Assembly (NCBI GenBank): GCA_002479415.1
Contig: DLMZ01000048.1
Span: 27,082 to 58,274 of the forward strand
Length of the DNA stretch: 31,193 bases
Direction: 5' to 3'
Origin: Firmicutes bacterium UBA7523
GTDB taxonomy: Bacteria > Bacillota > Dethiobacteria > Dethiobacterales > Dethiobacteraceae
How positions within the stretch are numbered: the stretch's first letter is position 1; the number at the start of each line of letters is the position of its first letter. Under the pieces are notes generated by a model, which saw only the letters and a program-made list of their open reading frames with translations, did no database searches and was not told the origin of the DNA. Shown piece by piece: positions 8,078 through 16,631 of this stretch. Made by a program: the position numbers and the translations under genes.

Positions 8078-8662
8078 ATGTTAATTATTATTGGCCTTGG
8101 CAACCCTGGTCCCCGGTATTCTTTAACACGGCATAATGTGGGGTTTATGCTTATCGATGCATTAAGTGAGCATGTAAAAATTCCGATTCAAAAAACAGGC
8201 TGTCATTCATACTATGGAAAAGGCAGATTTGCCGGTGAAGACGTCATTTTAGCCAAGCCTGTTACATACATGAACAAAAGCGGACTAGCTGTTTCTTCTT
8301 TGTGTGGTTTTTATAAAGTTCCGTCGGAAAACCTGCTAGTAATATATGATGACCTGGATTTGCCGTTAGGAACGGTACGTTTGCGTTCAGGTGGAGGCAG
8401 CGGCGGGCACAACGGTGTAAAGTCGATTATTAGTGACGTTGGGACAGAGGCTTTTTCACGTATGCGTATTGGTATTGACAGACCTCGTTTCAACAATGTT
8501 GTCGATTATGTTTTGCAGCCCTTTTCTGAAGAGGAACAGCCAATATTGGAAAACACTTTGCCTCTTGCTGTAGATGCGGCTACTGAGTTTATTGAGCAAG
8601 GCATTGTTGCGGCTATGAATAAGTTCAATAAAAAAAGCGCTCAGGAGCCTTTACAATCTTAA
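8078..8662 (+). CDS. pth: Peptidyl-tRNA hydrolase
   Basis: Pth recycles tRNA by cleaving peptidyl-tRNA dropped from ribosomes. The 194-residue product has IIIGLGNPGPRYSLTRHNVG with the catalytic His near residue 20, KPVTYMNKSG, the YDDLDLPLG segment and GSGGHNGVKSI. All family hallmarks and the length are normal. The ribosome site is weak and the gene follows ctc by 12 nt, so it is likely translated from the ctc-pth message. Bacillus calls this locus spoVC and has it in the same position. Confidence 0.96.
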   Translation: MLIIIGLGNPGPRYSLTRHNVGFMLIDALSEHVKIPIQKTGCHSYYGKGRFAGEDVILAKPVTYMNKSGLAVSSLCGFYKVPSENLLVIYDDLDLPLGTVRLRSGGGSGGHNGVKSIISDVGTEAFSRMRIGIDRPRFNNVVDYVLQPFSEEEQPILENTLPLAVDAATEFIEQGIVAAMNKFNKKSAQEPLQS

Positions 8663-8678
8663 GAAATGATGATAAAAT
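8650..8678 (+). promoter_or_regulatory. SigA-type promoter for the T-box leader
   Basis: TTTACA (8650-8655), a 17-nt spacer and TAAAAT (8673-8678) form a plausible vegetative promoter. Its -35 box overlaps the end of pth, and a transcript would begin near 8685, just before the T-box leader. Confidence 0.5.
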
Positions 8679-8699
8679 TATTTTTAAATTGCAGATGAA

Positions 8700-8967
8700 A
8701 AAAGCGTTGATGGAGAAAAGTAGGGCTTTCCGTTCTTACAGGGAGGGAGCGTCACCGACTGCAAGCGCCCCCAAGATACGGTCTGTCTGAAGTTCCCTCC
8801 GGAGCTGCAGGCTGAAGCTTAGTAGGCTGAGCCGGGTATTTCGCCCGTTAGCAAAGAAACAGGTATCGGAGATTATGCTCCCGTACCTGAATTAAGAGGA
8901 TGTATTAGTGCATCAAGCTGGGTGGTAACGCGGAGATATCCGTCCCTGAATCAGGGGCGGTTTTTTT
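8700..8967 (+). promoter_or_regulatory. T-box riboswitch controlling aroF-pheA
   Basis: This leader should sense uncharged tRNA and switch between terminator and antiterminator. The T-box core AAGCTGGGTGGTAACGCGG lies at 8915-8933 and contains the TGGT bulge that pairs with the tRNA acceptor end. The usual sequence after TGGN is ACCGCG, so TAACGCGG carries one A-for-C change. The terminator is an 8-bp stem, CCGTCCCT (8940-8947) with AGGGGCGG (8953-8960), and a T run to 8967. Stem I begins near 8710, with AGTA at 8719-8722 and GGGAGGGAGC on its 5' side. The specifier region at 8789-8796 reads GAAGTTCC: TTC (Phe, 8793-8795) fits the downstream genes, while strict spacing after GAA would give GTT (Val). 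The T-box call is firm; the amino acid is inferred. Confidence 0.9.
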
Positions 8968-8990
8968 ATTTTAAAAATGGAGGGTTTGCC

Positions 8991-10031
8991 GTGATTGTTG
9001 TTATGGATTTAAAGGTTGGTTCGGAGGAAATTAAAGCAGTTGAAAGCCTGCTAATGGAACATGGCTACCAGTGTCATGCTATTCACGGTAAAGAGCGTCT
9101 GGTGCTGGGCGCGGTCGGTTCAAAAAAAGGAGATATCCCTCCGGGGTTAGAAACTATGCCCGGTGTTGTAAAGGTTGTACGTGTGATGCAGCCGTTTAAG
9201 TTGGTTAGCAGAGAAGTAAAAGTAGAAGATACGATAGTTACAGCCGGGAAGATTAAGTTGGGCGGAGGATATTTCTCGGTAATTGCGGGTCCATGCGCAG
9301 TTGAGAGTATGGAACAGCTGTCTGTTTCGGCCAGGGCTGTACGAGACGGTGGTGCGGTAGGCTTGCGGGGCGGTGCATTTAAGCCGCGAACTTCTCCATA
9401 CGATTTTCAGGGTTTGGAAGATGTTGGATTGCAATATTTAACGCAGGCCAGGAAAGAGACAGGGCTGGCTATTGTAACGGAGGTAGTTAACCCGTCAGAC
9501 GTAGGCAGAGTGGCTGATACGGCAGATGTTGTACAGATTGGTGCCAGAAATATGCAGAATTTCCCGCTATTGCGGGAAGTTGGGCAGTTGCGCAAACCCG
9601 TATTACTGAAGCGGGGCTTGTCTGCTACTGTGGAAGAGTGGCTGATGGCAGCTGAGTATATTTTATCTGAAGGAAACTATCAAGTTATTCTTTGCGAGCG
9701 TGGAATCAGAACGTTTGAGACATATACCAGAAATACTTTAGATCTTAGCGCTGTTGCATTAGCAAAGCGGTTGTCACACTTACCTGTTGTTGTTGACCCC
9801 AGCCATGCCACCGGCCATTGGCACTTGGTTAAGCCGTTGGCTTTGGCCGCCATAGCTGTAGGTGCCGATGGCCTGCTGATTGAAGTTCATCCTGAGCCGG
9901 CCAGAGCCTTATGTGATGGTCCGCAGTCACTAACGCCGCAACATTTTACGGAGTTAATGACCGATTTAGACATGCTGGCACCCGTTCTGGGTAAAAAGAT
10001 TTGGCGGGGAGATGAAGGCAGTGACAATTAG
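8991..10031 (+). CDS. aroF: DAHP synthase (3-deoxy-7-phosphoheptulonate synthase), AroF type
   Basis: This enzyme joins PEP and erythrose-4-phosphate at the first step of aromatic amino acid synthesis. The 346-residue protein has an N-terminal ferredoxin-like regulatory domain (about 1-75), as in the Thermotoga enzyme, where it mediates feedback by aromatic amino acids. The TIM barrel follows with AGPCAVES (metal-binding Cys), RGGAFKPRTSPYDFQG, LLKRG, the DPSHATGHW metal His and EVHPEPARALCDGPQSL. The GTG at 8991 has GGAGGG 6 nt upstream and lies after the T-box terminator; any earlier start would fall inside the leader. It overlaps pheA by 11 nt. Confidence 0.95.
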   Translation: MIVVMDLKVGSEEIKAVESLLMEHGYQCHAIHGKERLVLGAVGSKKGDIPPGLETMPGVVKVVRVMQPFKLVSREVKVEDTIVTAGKIKLGGGYFSVIAGPCAVESMEQLSVSARAVRDGGAVGLRGGAFKPRTSPYDFQGLEDVGLQYLTQARKETGLAIVTEVVNPSDVGRVADTADVVQIGARNMQNFPLLREVGQLRKPVLLKRGLSATVEEWLMAAEYILSEGNYQVILCERGIRTFETYTRNTLDLSAVALAKRLSHLPVVVDPSHATGHWHLVKPLALAAIAVGADGLLIEVHPEPARALCDGPQSLTPQHFTELMTDLDMLAPVLGKKIWRGDEGSDN

Positions 10032-10848
10032 CGTCGCATATTTGGGTCCAGAGGGAACTTTTTCTGAAGAAGCGGCACAAAAATTTTTAAGCGTAACAGA
10101 ACTTGCCGGCAGGATTACTTCATACCCTACAATTGAAGCTTGTACTGAAGCAGTGGAGGATGGGGCTGCGGACTTTGCTGTGATACCGCTGGAAAATTCT
10201 CTGGAGGGGTCTGTAAGCATAACGCTGGATATATTAACGACTAGTGTAGAATTGCGTATTTGTGCAGAAATAATCTTGGATATTGAGCACAATTTACTGG
10301 TTTCCTCCGGCGATTTAGCAGATATTACCAAGATTTATTCTCATCCCCAAGCTTTGGCGCAGTGCCGGCCATTCTTGCGTCGGGTTCTGCCGGGAGCACA
10401 GGCTATTCCTGTTTTTAGCACGGCGGAAGCAGCGGAAACTGCAGCAAAAGACGGCATTGGCTCCGCCGCTATCAGCAGTAAACGTGCGGCAGAGAGGTAC
10501 AATTTAAAAATATTAGCAGCAGCTATTCAGGATGGAATGAATCGTACACGTTTTTGTGTTTTAACTAACCGCGCAGTTTCTCTAGCTACTCCTGAGAAGA
10601 CGTCGTTGCTTTTTGCGGTAAAACATGCTGCGGGCAGCTTGTTTCGGGTTTTGCAAGCGTTTGCAGTCCATAATGTTAACTTAACGCGAATTGAGTCAAG
10701 GCCTGCTAAAAGCCAACTTGGGGACTATATCTTTTTTGTAGACATAGACGGCACAACTGAAAATATAAATGTAAAGAATGCTCTGAGAGAAGCCGGCGGA
10801 GAGGCAGTAATGTTGAAGCTGTTAGGCACCTACCCTATTTTGCTTTAG
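10021..10848 (+). CDS. pheA: Prephenate dehydratase
   Basis: PheA converts prephenate to phenylpyruvate, the committed step to phenylalanine. The 275-residue product starts with AYLGPEGTFSEEAA, has IPLENSLEGSV, SHPQALAQC and the catalytic TRF motif (MNRTRFCVL), and ends in an ACT domain with the ESRP phenylalanine-binding motif. No chorismate mutase domain is attached. I choose the GTG at 10021 because GGGGAG (10006-10011) is 9 nt away, whereas the ATG at 10012 abuts it. The overlap with aroF implies translational coupling and shared T-box control. Confidence 0.95.
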   Translation: MTISVAYLGPEGTFSEEAAQKFLSVTELAGRITSYPTIEACTEAVEDGAADFAVIPLENSLEGSVSITLDILTTSVELRICAEIILDIEHNLLVSSGDLADITKIYSHPQALAQCRPFLRRVLPGAQAIPVFSTAEAAETAAKDGIGSAAISSKRAAERYNLKILAAAIQDGMNRTRFCVLTNRAVSLATPEKTSLLFAVKHAAGSLFRVLQAFAVHNVNLTRIESRPAKSQLGDYIFFVDIDGTTENINVKNALREAGGEAVMLKLLGTYPILL

Positions 10849-10862
10849 GCTGCGAGAATAAA

Positions 10863-10900
10863 CCGTATCGTTCGGATAATACTAGAGGGAACGAATACGG
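10863..10900 (+). other. Imperfect inverted repeat between pheA and fin
   Basis: CCGTATCGTTC (10863-10873) and GAACGAATACGG (10889-10900) pair over 11 bp with one bulged base around a 15-nt loop. No T run follows, so it is not a standard terminator. It could stabilise the 3' end of the aroF-pheA message or bind a regulator of fin. Confidence 0.45.
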
Positions 10901-10929
10901 ATGCTCCATGCACCGAAAGGGGTAGGCTG

Positions 10930-11160
10930 ATGCTTTTAACATGGTTTTGCAGAAAGTGCGGTATAGAGCTGGCAAAGATGGTTGTAGAAAGAGATAATCC
11001 ACGGGTAGTTGCGTTGACGGAGCAGGCAGGAGAAGATATAATAGAACATGACTTGGCAGGGAATATATCGCTGCACCTGTTATGTGAAGACTGCCTCAAA
11101 GCAATATACTTAGAGGAAGAGATGGAAATTGATTCTATTCGGAATCAGGAATTGCATTGA
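10930..11160 (+). CDS. fin: Anti-sigma-F factor Fin (YabK family)
   Basis: Fin binds SigF in the forespore and helps the change from SigF to SigG. The 76-residue product fits the family: WFCRKCG near the start and CEDCLKA near the end give two CxxC pairs for a zinc site, and the middle keeps the HLLCEDC layout. The position directly before mfd is the same as in B. subtilis. GAAAGGGG lies upstream of the ATG. Sequence similarity outside the cysteines is modest, so position and the zinc motifs carry the call. Confidence 0.85.
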   Translation: MLLTWFCRKCGIELAKMVVERDNPRVVALTEQAGEDIIEHDLAGNISLHLLCEDCLKAIYLEEEMEIDSIRNQELH

Positions 11161-11181
11161 TGATAATATGAGTATAAACAA

Positions 11182-11218
11182 CAGGCCTTGCTTAATTGAC
11201 AGGGTCTGCTTTCTGTTT
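11182..11218 (+). terminator. Possible terminator between fin and mfd
   Basis: CAGGCCTTG (11182-11190) pairs with CAGGGTCTG (11200-11208) over 9 bp including two G-U pairs, followed by a broken T tract, CTTTCTGTTT. It would be a weak terminator. Confidence 0.45.
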
Positions 11219-11258
11219 AAATATTTGTGTGAATGCTTGCGGCGCTGGAGGGATGATT

Positions 11259-14200
11259 ATGCTAAAAAAGATTGCTGCTGAGCTGTTGGTGCTGCCGCAG
11301 CTGGATGCCCTCCTCGAGAGTTTGGGCCGAAATGTGCGTTTTCAATTGATATGTGGTTTTGATGACAGCACCCGCAGTATGCTTATGGCTGCCCTTCATT
11401 TCAAAACAAAGAGACCAATATTAATTGTTGCGTCGGATGCGGTGAGGGCGGGGAAAATATATGAAGATATGCTTTCGATTTCAGGGGATGATTCTGTTAC
11501 TTTTTTCCCTGCCCGTGAGTTGGTCTACTACCATGGCAAGCTGTCAGAAAGTGCAGATGTTTCTGCACAAAGGATTAAAACAATGCAGCAAGTTGTCGAA
11601 GGTAAAAGCAGGATAACTGTAACTACCGTAGCTGGCCTTATGACTAAAATGACTCCGCCAAAAAGGTGGTTGGAAGCAGCATTTGAGCTAAAAATAGGTG
11701 TGAATGTGAACGTGACGCAGCTGCTTAAAAAATTGGTAAGCGCGGGCTATGAACGCGCGGAGATGGTAGAGGCTCAGGGGCAGGTATCAATGCGAGGGGG
11801 TATTGTGGATTTGTTCCCAATGGGAGAGCTGCTTCCCTACCGCATAGAGTTTTTTGGGGACACAATAGAATCTATCCGTTGCTTTGACTTGGAAACGCAG
11901 CGTTCAAAAAATAAAGTAGAAAGCATAAAGATATTTCCTGCTAAAGAAGTTCCAGTATGGGAAGAAGAACGGATGTTGGCTTTAACAGAGCTGGAGGAAG
12001 AATTAAAGCTTATTGATTACCAGCTAAAAAACAAGGGGCGTTCCAGCTCTGTCGAGCGGATTAGAGAAAAGCTTGTTGAACACCTTAAAAAAATGCGCGA
12101 AGAAATATATTTTCCTGGCATTGAACAGTATCTTCTTTATTTCTATCCCCGGCCTGCGTCACTTGCGGATTATTACGGTGATGACGGCATACTTTTTTTG
12201 GATGACCCGCTTCGTTGTGAGCAGGCAGCGGAACAGATAGGCAATGAGTTAAAAGAAGCTCAAAGCGCATTGCTGGTTCAGGGGGAGCTGCTTTCGGGCC
12301 AGACAGATTTGACCTGGGACTATAAAGAGATAATTTCCGGGCTAAGCATGCCTCTGGTAGCTTTTTCTCTTTTTTCTCATAGTTCTGATTTACATCCTTA
12401 TAGGCGGACAATCTCGCTTTCCGCAAAACCGGTGCCTCATTTCCTAGGGCAGTGGGATTATTTTTGTGAAGAGATAAATCATTGGCGCAATCTTAGCTAT
12501 CGGGTTGTTATTCTTACTTCGTCCAGGGAACGCAGTACCGGCATAATAGATCTTTTGAACGAACAAGGAGTTAGCGCCGCGTATTCCTTGGGTGAACCAG
12601 AATTATTGCCTCGTGCGGTTACATTACTTCATGGCGTACTTGAGAGTGGTTTTGTTATACCGGAGATTAAGCTTGCTGTACTAACAGAGCAGGAAGTATT
12701 ACCGCAGAAAAAAAGGAAACGCCGTCTAAAGGGCAAAGAGGGTATCCGGATTGGAGATTACCATGAGCTGCAAGTTGGTGACTATGTGGTGCATGAGCAG
12801 CATGGTATAGGTCGATATCTTGGACTGCGCACTTTAGAAGTGGATAAGATACATCGTGATTATCTATATATTCAGTATGCTGGAAATGACAAGCTGTTTA
12901 TTCCTGTAGAGCAAATCGATGTTGTAAGAAAATATATAGGTGCGGAAGGGAAGAAGCCTAAGCTGTATGCTCTTGGAGGCAATGAATGGAGCAGGATTAA
13001 GGCTCGCGTTCAGGCTTCGGTACAGGAACTGGCAAAAGAGCTATTATCTCTGTATGCTTCAAGGGAAACAGAGCAGGGGAGGAAGTTTTCTCCTGACCAT
13101 GATTTTCAGCAAGAATTTGAGGCTGCCTTTTCTTTTGAAGAAACACCTGATCAACTTCAAGCTGTGAGAGAAATTAAAGAAGATATGGAGAAAAGCCGTC
13201 CTATGGATAGGCTTCTGTGCGGTGACGTAGGGTACGGAAAGACGGAAGTAGCGCTGCGTGCTGCTTTTAAAGCAATTATGGACGGATCTCAAGTAGCTTT
13301 TCTTGTGCCGACAACAGTGTTGGCGCAGCAACATTATAGGACTTTTTTGGAAAGATTTGAAGGTTTTCCCGTAACAGTTGGCGCTCTTAGCCGTTTTCAG
13401 AGCGCATCTGAGCAGAAAGCCTTACTGCAAGGCTTGCGAGAAGGTAGTATTGACTTGGTTGTGGGAACGCATCGACTGCTCTCTCAGGATGTGCGGTTCA
13501 AAGATTTGGGACTGCTTGTTATTGATGAAGAACAGCGTTTTGGAGTTAGGCATAAAGAAAGAATTAAAATGATGAAGCAAAACGTAGATGTGTTAACTAT
13601 GACGGCAACGCCTATCCCCAGGACCTTGCATATGTCCTTGGCTGGCGTCAGAGATATGAGTGTTATTGAAACACCTCCGGAGAATCGATATCCCATCCAA
13701 ACATATGTGATGGAGTTTTCAGACGGATTAATTCGCGAAGCAATCTTAAGGGAGGTGACTCGCGGCGGACAGGTTTACTTTGTTCATAATCGAGTCCAGT
13801 CAATCGATAAATGGGCTAACCATTTAAACACTCTGATACCGGAGGTCAAAATAGGTGTTGCTCATGGGCAGATGGCTGAAGAACAGCTTAATGATGTGAT
13901 GGTTGATTTTCTAAAGGGCGAATATGATGTTCTTCTTTCCACCACTATAGTGGAGGCTGGTTTGGATATTCCCAATGTAAATACAATCATAATTCACGAT
14001 GCCGATAAATTCGGGTTGTCTCAATTGTATCAATTGCGAGGCCGGGTAGGACGCTCCAGCAGAATTGCTTACTGCTACCTCACTTATCAGAGAGATAAGG
14101 TGCTTACAGAAATTGCCGAAAAACGGCTGCAAGCAATTAAGGAATTTACCGAACTGGGTTCCGGCTTTAAGATTGCCCTTAGAGACCTTGAAATTCGTGG

Positions 14201-14792
14201 TGCCGGGAACATACTGGGGCCCGAGCAGCATGGGTCTATGATGGCTGTTGGGTTTGATTTATATGTAAAGCTACTTGACGATGCAGTTCGTACGTATAAA
14301 GATGACGTGCGACAAAGCAGGCCTGAGCCAAAGCTGGAAATAAATGTAGACGCGTTTCTGCCGGCAGCGTATATTTCGGACACTAGGCAAAAAATAGTAT
14401 TTTATCAAAAAGTAGCTGCAGTTGAGAGCCTAGCTCACGTTGAAGAAGCCCGGGAGGAATTAAGCGATCGCTTCGGTCCTTTACCGGCACCTGCGGAGAA
14501 CTTACTTAATGTAGCTCAAATTAAGCTGCTTGCAGGAGAGTTGGGAGTGCTGTCATTAGGGGAAGAAAAGAACGAATTGCAGATTCGCTTTGATCCTCGG
14601 GATGATGTGGATGGCGGGGTATTGCTCGCACTTTCAAATAAATATCGGGGCAGGCTGACTGTGGGCGCAGGCAAGCAGTTTATACTTGCTTTTCGTCAGC
14701 ATGATAAGGACGGAAGAGGCAAGTTGATATTTCTCATGGAACTTTTTGCCGAGTTGAAAAGTCTTGCCAAAGAGAAGAATTATCGCGTATAA
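11259..14792 (+). CDS. mfd: Transcription-repair coupling factor
   Basis: Mfd removes RNA polymerase stalled at DNA damage and recruits UvrA. The 1177-residue protein has the full layout: a UvrB-like N-terminal part (ARELVYYHGKLSES; MRGGIVDLFP), a CarD-like RNA polymerase interaction domain (VGDYVVHEQHGIGRYLG), helicase motifs with Walker A GDVGYGKTE at about 655, DEEQRFGVRHKE at about 756, TATPIPRTL and QLRGRVGRSSRIAYCYL, and the C-terminal TRCF domain. The ATG at 11259 is chosen because GGAGGG (11247-11252) is 6 nt upstream; the in-frame ATG at 11253 touches it. The gene follows fin as in Bacillus. Confidence 0.97.
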   Translation: MLKKIAAELLVLPQLDALLESLGRNVRFQLICGFDDSTRSMLMAALHFKTKRPILIVASDAVRAGKIYEDMLSISGDDSVTFFPARELVYYHGKLSESADVSAQRIKTMQQVVEGKSRITVTTVAGLMTKMTPPKRWLEAAFELKIGVNVNVTQLLKKLVSAGYERAEMVEAQGQVSMRGGIVDLFPMGELLPYRIEFFGDTIESIRCFDLETQRSKNKVESIKIFPAKEVPVWEEERMLALTELEEELKLIDYQLKNKGRSSSVERIREKLVEHLKKMREEIYFPGIEQYLLYFYPRPASLADYYGDDGILFLDDPLRCEQAAEQIGNELKEAQSALLVQGELLSGQTDLTWDYKEIISGLSMPLVAFSLFSHSSDLHPYRRTISLSAKPVPHFLGQWDYFCEEINHWRNLSYRVVILTSSRERSTGIIDLLNEQGVSAAYSLGEPELLPRAVTLLHGVLESGFVIPEIKLAVLTEQEVLPQKKRKRRLKGKEGIRIGDYHELQVGDYVVHEQHGIGRYLGLRTLEVDKIHRDYLYIQYAGNDKLFIPVEQIDVVRKYIGAEGKKPKLYALGGNEWSRIKARVQASVQELAKELLSLYASRETEQGRKFSPDHDFQQEFEAAFSFEETPDQLQAVREIKEDMEKSRPMDRLLCGDVGYGKTEVALRAAFKAIMDGSQVAFLVPTTVLAQQHYRTFLERFEGFPVTVGALSRFQSASEQKALLQGLREGSIDLVVGTHRLLSQDVRFKDLGLLVIDEEQRFGVRHKERIKMMKQNVDVLTMTATPIPRTLHMSLAGVRDMSVIETPPENRYPIQTYVMEFSDGLIREAILREVTRGGQVYFVHNRVQSIDKWANHLNTLIPEVKIGVAHGQMAEEQLNDVMVDFLKGEYDVLLSTTIVEAGLDIPNVNTIIIHDADKFGLSQLYQLRGRVGRSSRIAYCYLTYQRDKVLTEIAEKRLQAIKEFTELGSGFKIALRDLEIRGAGNILGPEQHGSMMAVGFDLYVKLLDDAVRTYKDDVRQSRPEPKLEINVDAFLPAAYISDTRQKIVFYQKVAAVESLAHVEEAREELSDRFGPLPAPAENLLNVAQIKLLAGELGVLSLGEEKNELQIRFDPRDDVDGGVLLALSNKYRGRLTVGAGKQFILAFRQHDKDGRGKLIFLMELFAELKSLAKEKNYRV

Positions 14793-14827
14793 TTGGATTG
14801 TGTCCAAAACCGGAAGGGAGTGCACTG

Positions 14828-15757
14828 ATGCTATTAAATAGAGGACGAGTTATTAAGTGGGGAGCCGTTCTTTTGCTGTTAGCCCTGCTGCTGGCTACCG
14901 CCGGGTGCGGAAGTTCCAAAGTGGTGGCGGAAGTAAACGGTGAAAAAATTACCCGTGCGGAGTATGATACCTATGTCAATGTTTTGCGATTTTTTATGCC
15001 TGAGCTAGAATCTATGCTGGAAGATAAGTCTATTAGCTCTGCTCTGGAGGCGCAAATCCTGGATACCATGGTGGACACAGTTATTATCAAGCAGGATGCC
15101 CGTTCACAGAATATCGAGGTGACTGACGAAGAAGCCAAGGATTACTTCGCTCAGGCAAAAGAGCAACTGCTGACTGCGTTAGGTTCTGAAGAAGAGTTCG
15201 GCATGAGATTAAAAGAGCTGAAAATTGAAGAACAAGACTTAATCGCATTTATTGCCGGCAGTCTTTATTCGGACAAAATAATTGAAGCATTCGCCCAAAA
15301 GGTTACCGATGGTGATATTGCCGCTTTTATGGAGCAGTATCCTGAATATGTTCGTGTTCCTGCAATGCTTGATCTTAGCCATATTCTCTTAGAAACAGAA
15401 GAGGATGCTCTTGCGGCGAGGGAAAGGGCGCTAGCCGGAGAAGATTTTAATTTGTTAGCGGAAGAGCTTTCGAAGGATCCCGGTGTTCTTACAAACCGCG
15501 GCGATTATGGTGACATTCCTGTTGATAGTCAATCATACTATCCTGAATTTATGGCCGGAGGAAATGCCTTAACCGAGATTGGGGAAATTTCTCTGCCTGT
15601 GGAGTCTGTAGCCGGCTGGCATATTATTAAGCTTAGAAATCGGACGGAAGAAACTGTTATGTCGGTGGAGCAAGTCCGTCGCGCTGCGGCAGAAGAAAGA
15701 TTCTATCATCACTTTGAGGATCTTTATGCAGCTAGCTCTATTAAAATTAATCTTTAA
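14828..15757 (+). CDS. PrsA/SurA-like peptidyl-prolyl isomerase lipoprotein
   Basis: This 309-residue protein is a foldase expected on the outer face of the membrane. A lipoprotein signal occupies residues 1-27: a leucine-rich core and lipobox ATAGC with the modified Cys at 27. A SurA-type N-terminal chaperone region follows (VAEVNGEKITRAEYDTYV), then a parvulin/rotamase domain at about 180-280 (LDLSHILLETEEDA, LSKDPGVLTNRGDYGDI, GWHIIKLRNR). GAAGGGAG (14813-14820) lies 7 nt before the ATG. It sits 36 nt after mfd and ends at a terminator before spoVT. B. subtilis has no gene of this kind here. Confidence 0.88.
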   Translation: MLLNRGRVIKWGAVLLLLALLLATAGCGSSKVVAEVNGEKITRAEYDTYVNVLRFFMPELESMLEDKSISSALEAQILDTMVDTVIIKQDARSQNIEVTDEEAKDYFAQAKEQLLTALGSEEEFGMRLKELKIEEQDLIAFIAGSLYSDKIIEAFAQKVTDGDIAAFMEQYPEYVRVPAMLDLSHILLETEEDALAARERALAGEDFNLLAEELSKDPGVLTNRGDYGDIPVDSQSYYPEFMAGGNALTEIGEISLPVESVAGWHIIKLRNRTEETVMSVEQVRRAAAEERFYHHFEDLYAASSIKINL

Positions 15758-15783
15758 TCATAACATCATATAAAGTTATTGAG

Positions 15784-15822
15784 ATGCGGCATGTGCGTTT
15801 TTTTGCACAAGCCGTATTTTTA
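15784..15822 (+). terminator. Terminator after the PrsA-like gene
   Basis: ATGCGGCATGTGC (15784-15796) pairs with GCACAAGCCGTAT (15805-15817) with one internal mismatch and one G-U pair; the loop is GTTTTTTT and a TTTT tract follows. Confidence 0.75.
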
Positions 15823-15864
15823 TATAGATATTAGCATAACAGCTTTTTAGGTTTTTGTTTATCA

Positions 15865-15895
15865 TGAATAGAATGTTAAGACTCGATATATACTA
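15865..15895 (+). promoter_or_regulatory. Candidate SigG promoter of spoVT
   Basis: TGAATA (15865-15870), an 18-nt spacer and TATACTA (15889-15895) resemble SigG boxes, with one mismatch in the CATNNTA -10. B. subtilis spoVT is a SigG gene, which supports this. Confidence 0.5.
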
Positions 15896-15948
15896 TCATT
15901 AGAGGTTAAGGCTGTAATTCTATGCAGAAAAAGGAGGGGAAAATCAGT

Positions 15949-16503
15949 TTGAAGGCAACAGGAATTGTACGCAGGATTGATGACCTCGGGCGTGTTGTTA
16001 TCCCAAAAGAAATTCGCAGGACACTCCGAATCCGAGAAGGCGACCCTTTAGAGATTTTTGTCGACAGAGATGGCGAGGTGATCCTGAAGAAATATTCGCC
16101 CATCGGTGAACTTGGCGATTTCGCTCAGGAATATGCCGACTCCTTGCATGAAGCGATGGGGCATATCTCATTAATCGCTGATAGGGATACAATTATCGCT
16201 GTATCAGGAGCGCCAAAGAAAGAATTTATTGGTAAGCCGCTGTCTTCCGCCATAGAGCAAGTTATGGAGACAAGAAAAAGTGTGCTTATCGCCAATACGA
16301 GCGAACATAAATTCTACAAGGAAGCAGATGAAGAGAACGCTCCAAAGTTTTTCGCAGAGGTAATTTCACCGATTATTTCTGAAGGAGATCCGATCGGCGC
16401 CGTAATATTAGGCACCAGGGACAAAGATGCTAAAATGGGTGATTTAGAACTTAAGCTTGTGGAAACAGCAGCCGGATTTTTGGCAAAGCAGATGGAGCAG
16501 TAG
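15949..16503 (+). CDS. spoVT: Stage V sporulation transcription regulator SpoVT
   Basis: SpoVT tunes SigG-dependent genes in the forespore. The 184-residue protein has an AbrB-type swapped-hairpin DNA-binding domain (about 1-50) nearly identical to Bacillus: KATGIVRRIDDLGRVVIP followed by the REGDPLEIFVDRDGEV segment. A GAF-like domain (about 55-180) ends in the family tail ETAAGFLAKQMEQ. The TTG at 15949 is chosen because AAGGAGGGG (15931-15939) is 9 nt upstream and the product then starts where Bacillus SpoVT does; the ATG at 15922 would put that site inside the gene. A strong hairpin ends the transcript. Confidence 0.96.
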   Translation: MKATGIVRRIDDLGRVVIPKEIRRTLRIREGDPLEIFVDRDGEVILKKYSPIGELGDFAQEYADSLHEAMGHISLIADRDTIIAVSGAPKKEFIGKPLSSAIEQVMETRKSVLIANTSEHKFYKEADEENAPKFFAEVISPIISEGDPIGAVILGTRDKDAKMGDLELKLVETAAGFLAKQMEQ

Positions 16504-16507
16504 AAAA

Positions 16508-16540
16508 GGGCGGCAACTTCGGTTGCCGCCCTCCCTTCTT
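16508..16540 (+). terminator. Strong hairpin terminator after spoVT
   Basis: A perfect 10-bp stem GGGCGGCAAC / GTTGCCGCCC is closed by a TTCG tetraloop at 16518-16521 and followed by TCCCTTCTT, a T-poor tail. Confidence 0.8.
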
Positions 16541-16575
16541 GCAGATATTTTGTTCATGGTTATTTTTTACCGCTA

Positions 16576-16584
16576 TGCTATAAT
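16576..16584 (+). promoter_or_regulatory. Extended -10 promoter before the SpoVB-like gene
   Basis: TGCTATAAT is an extended -10 box for the vegetative polymerase; a weak TGGTTA -35 lies 16 nt upstream of the TATAAT. It sits about 48 nt before the start codon. Confidence 0.5.
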
Positions 16585-16631
16585 AGAATAGATTGCGGTA
16601 CAATTTTAAAGCAAAGCCGGGGTGTGAGAGG

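Noticed and set aside
12085..14383. Several long minus-strand open frames inside mfd
   Set aside because: They have no ribosome sites or recognisable domains and lie wholly antisense to a clear, conserved coding region.
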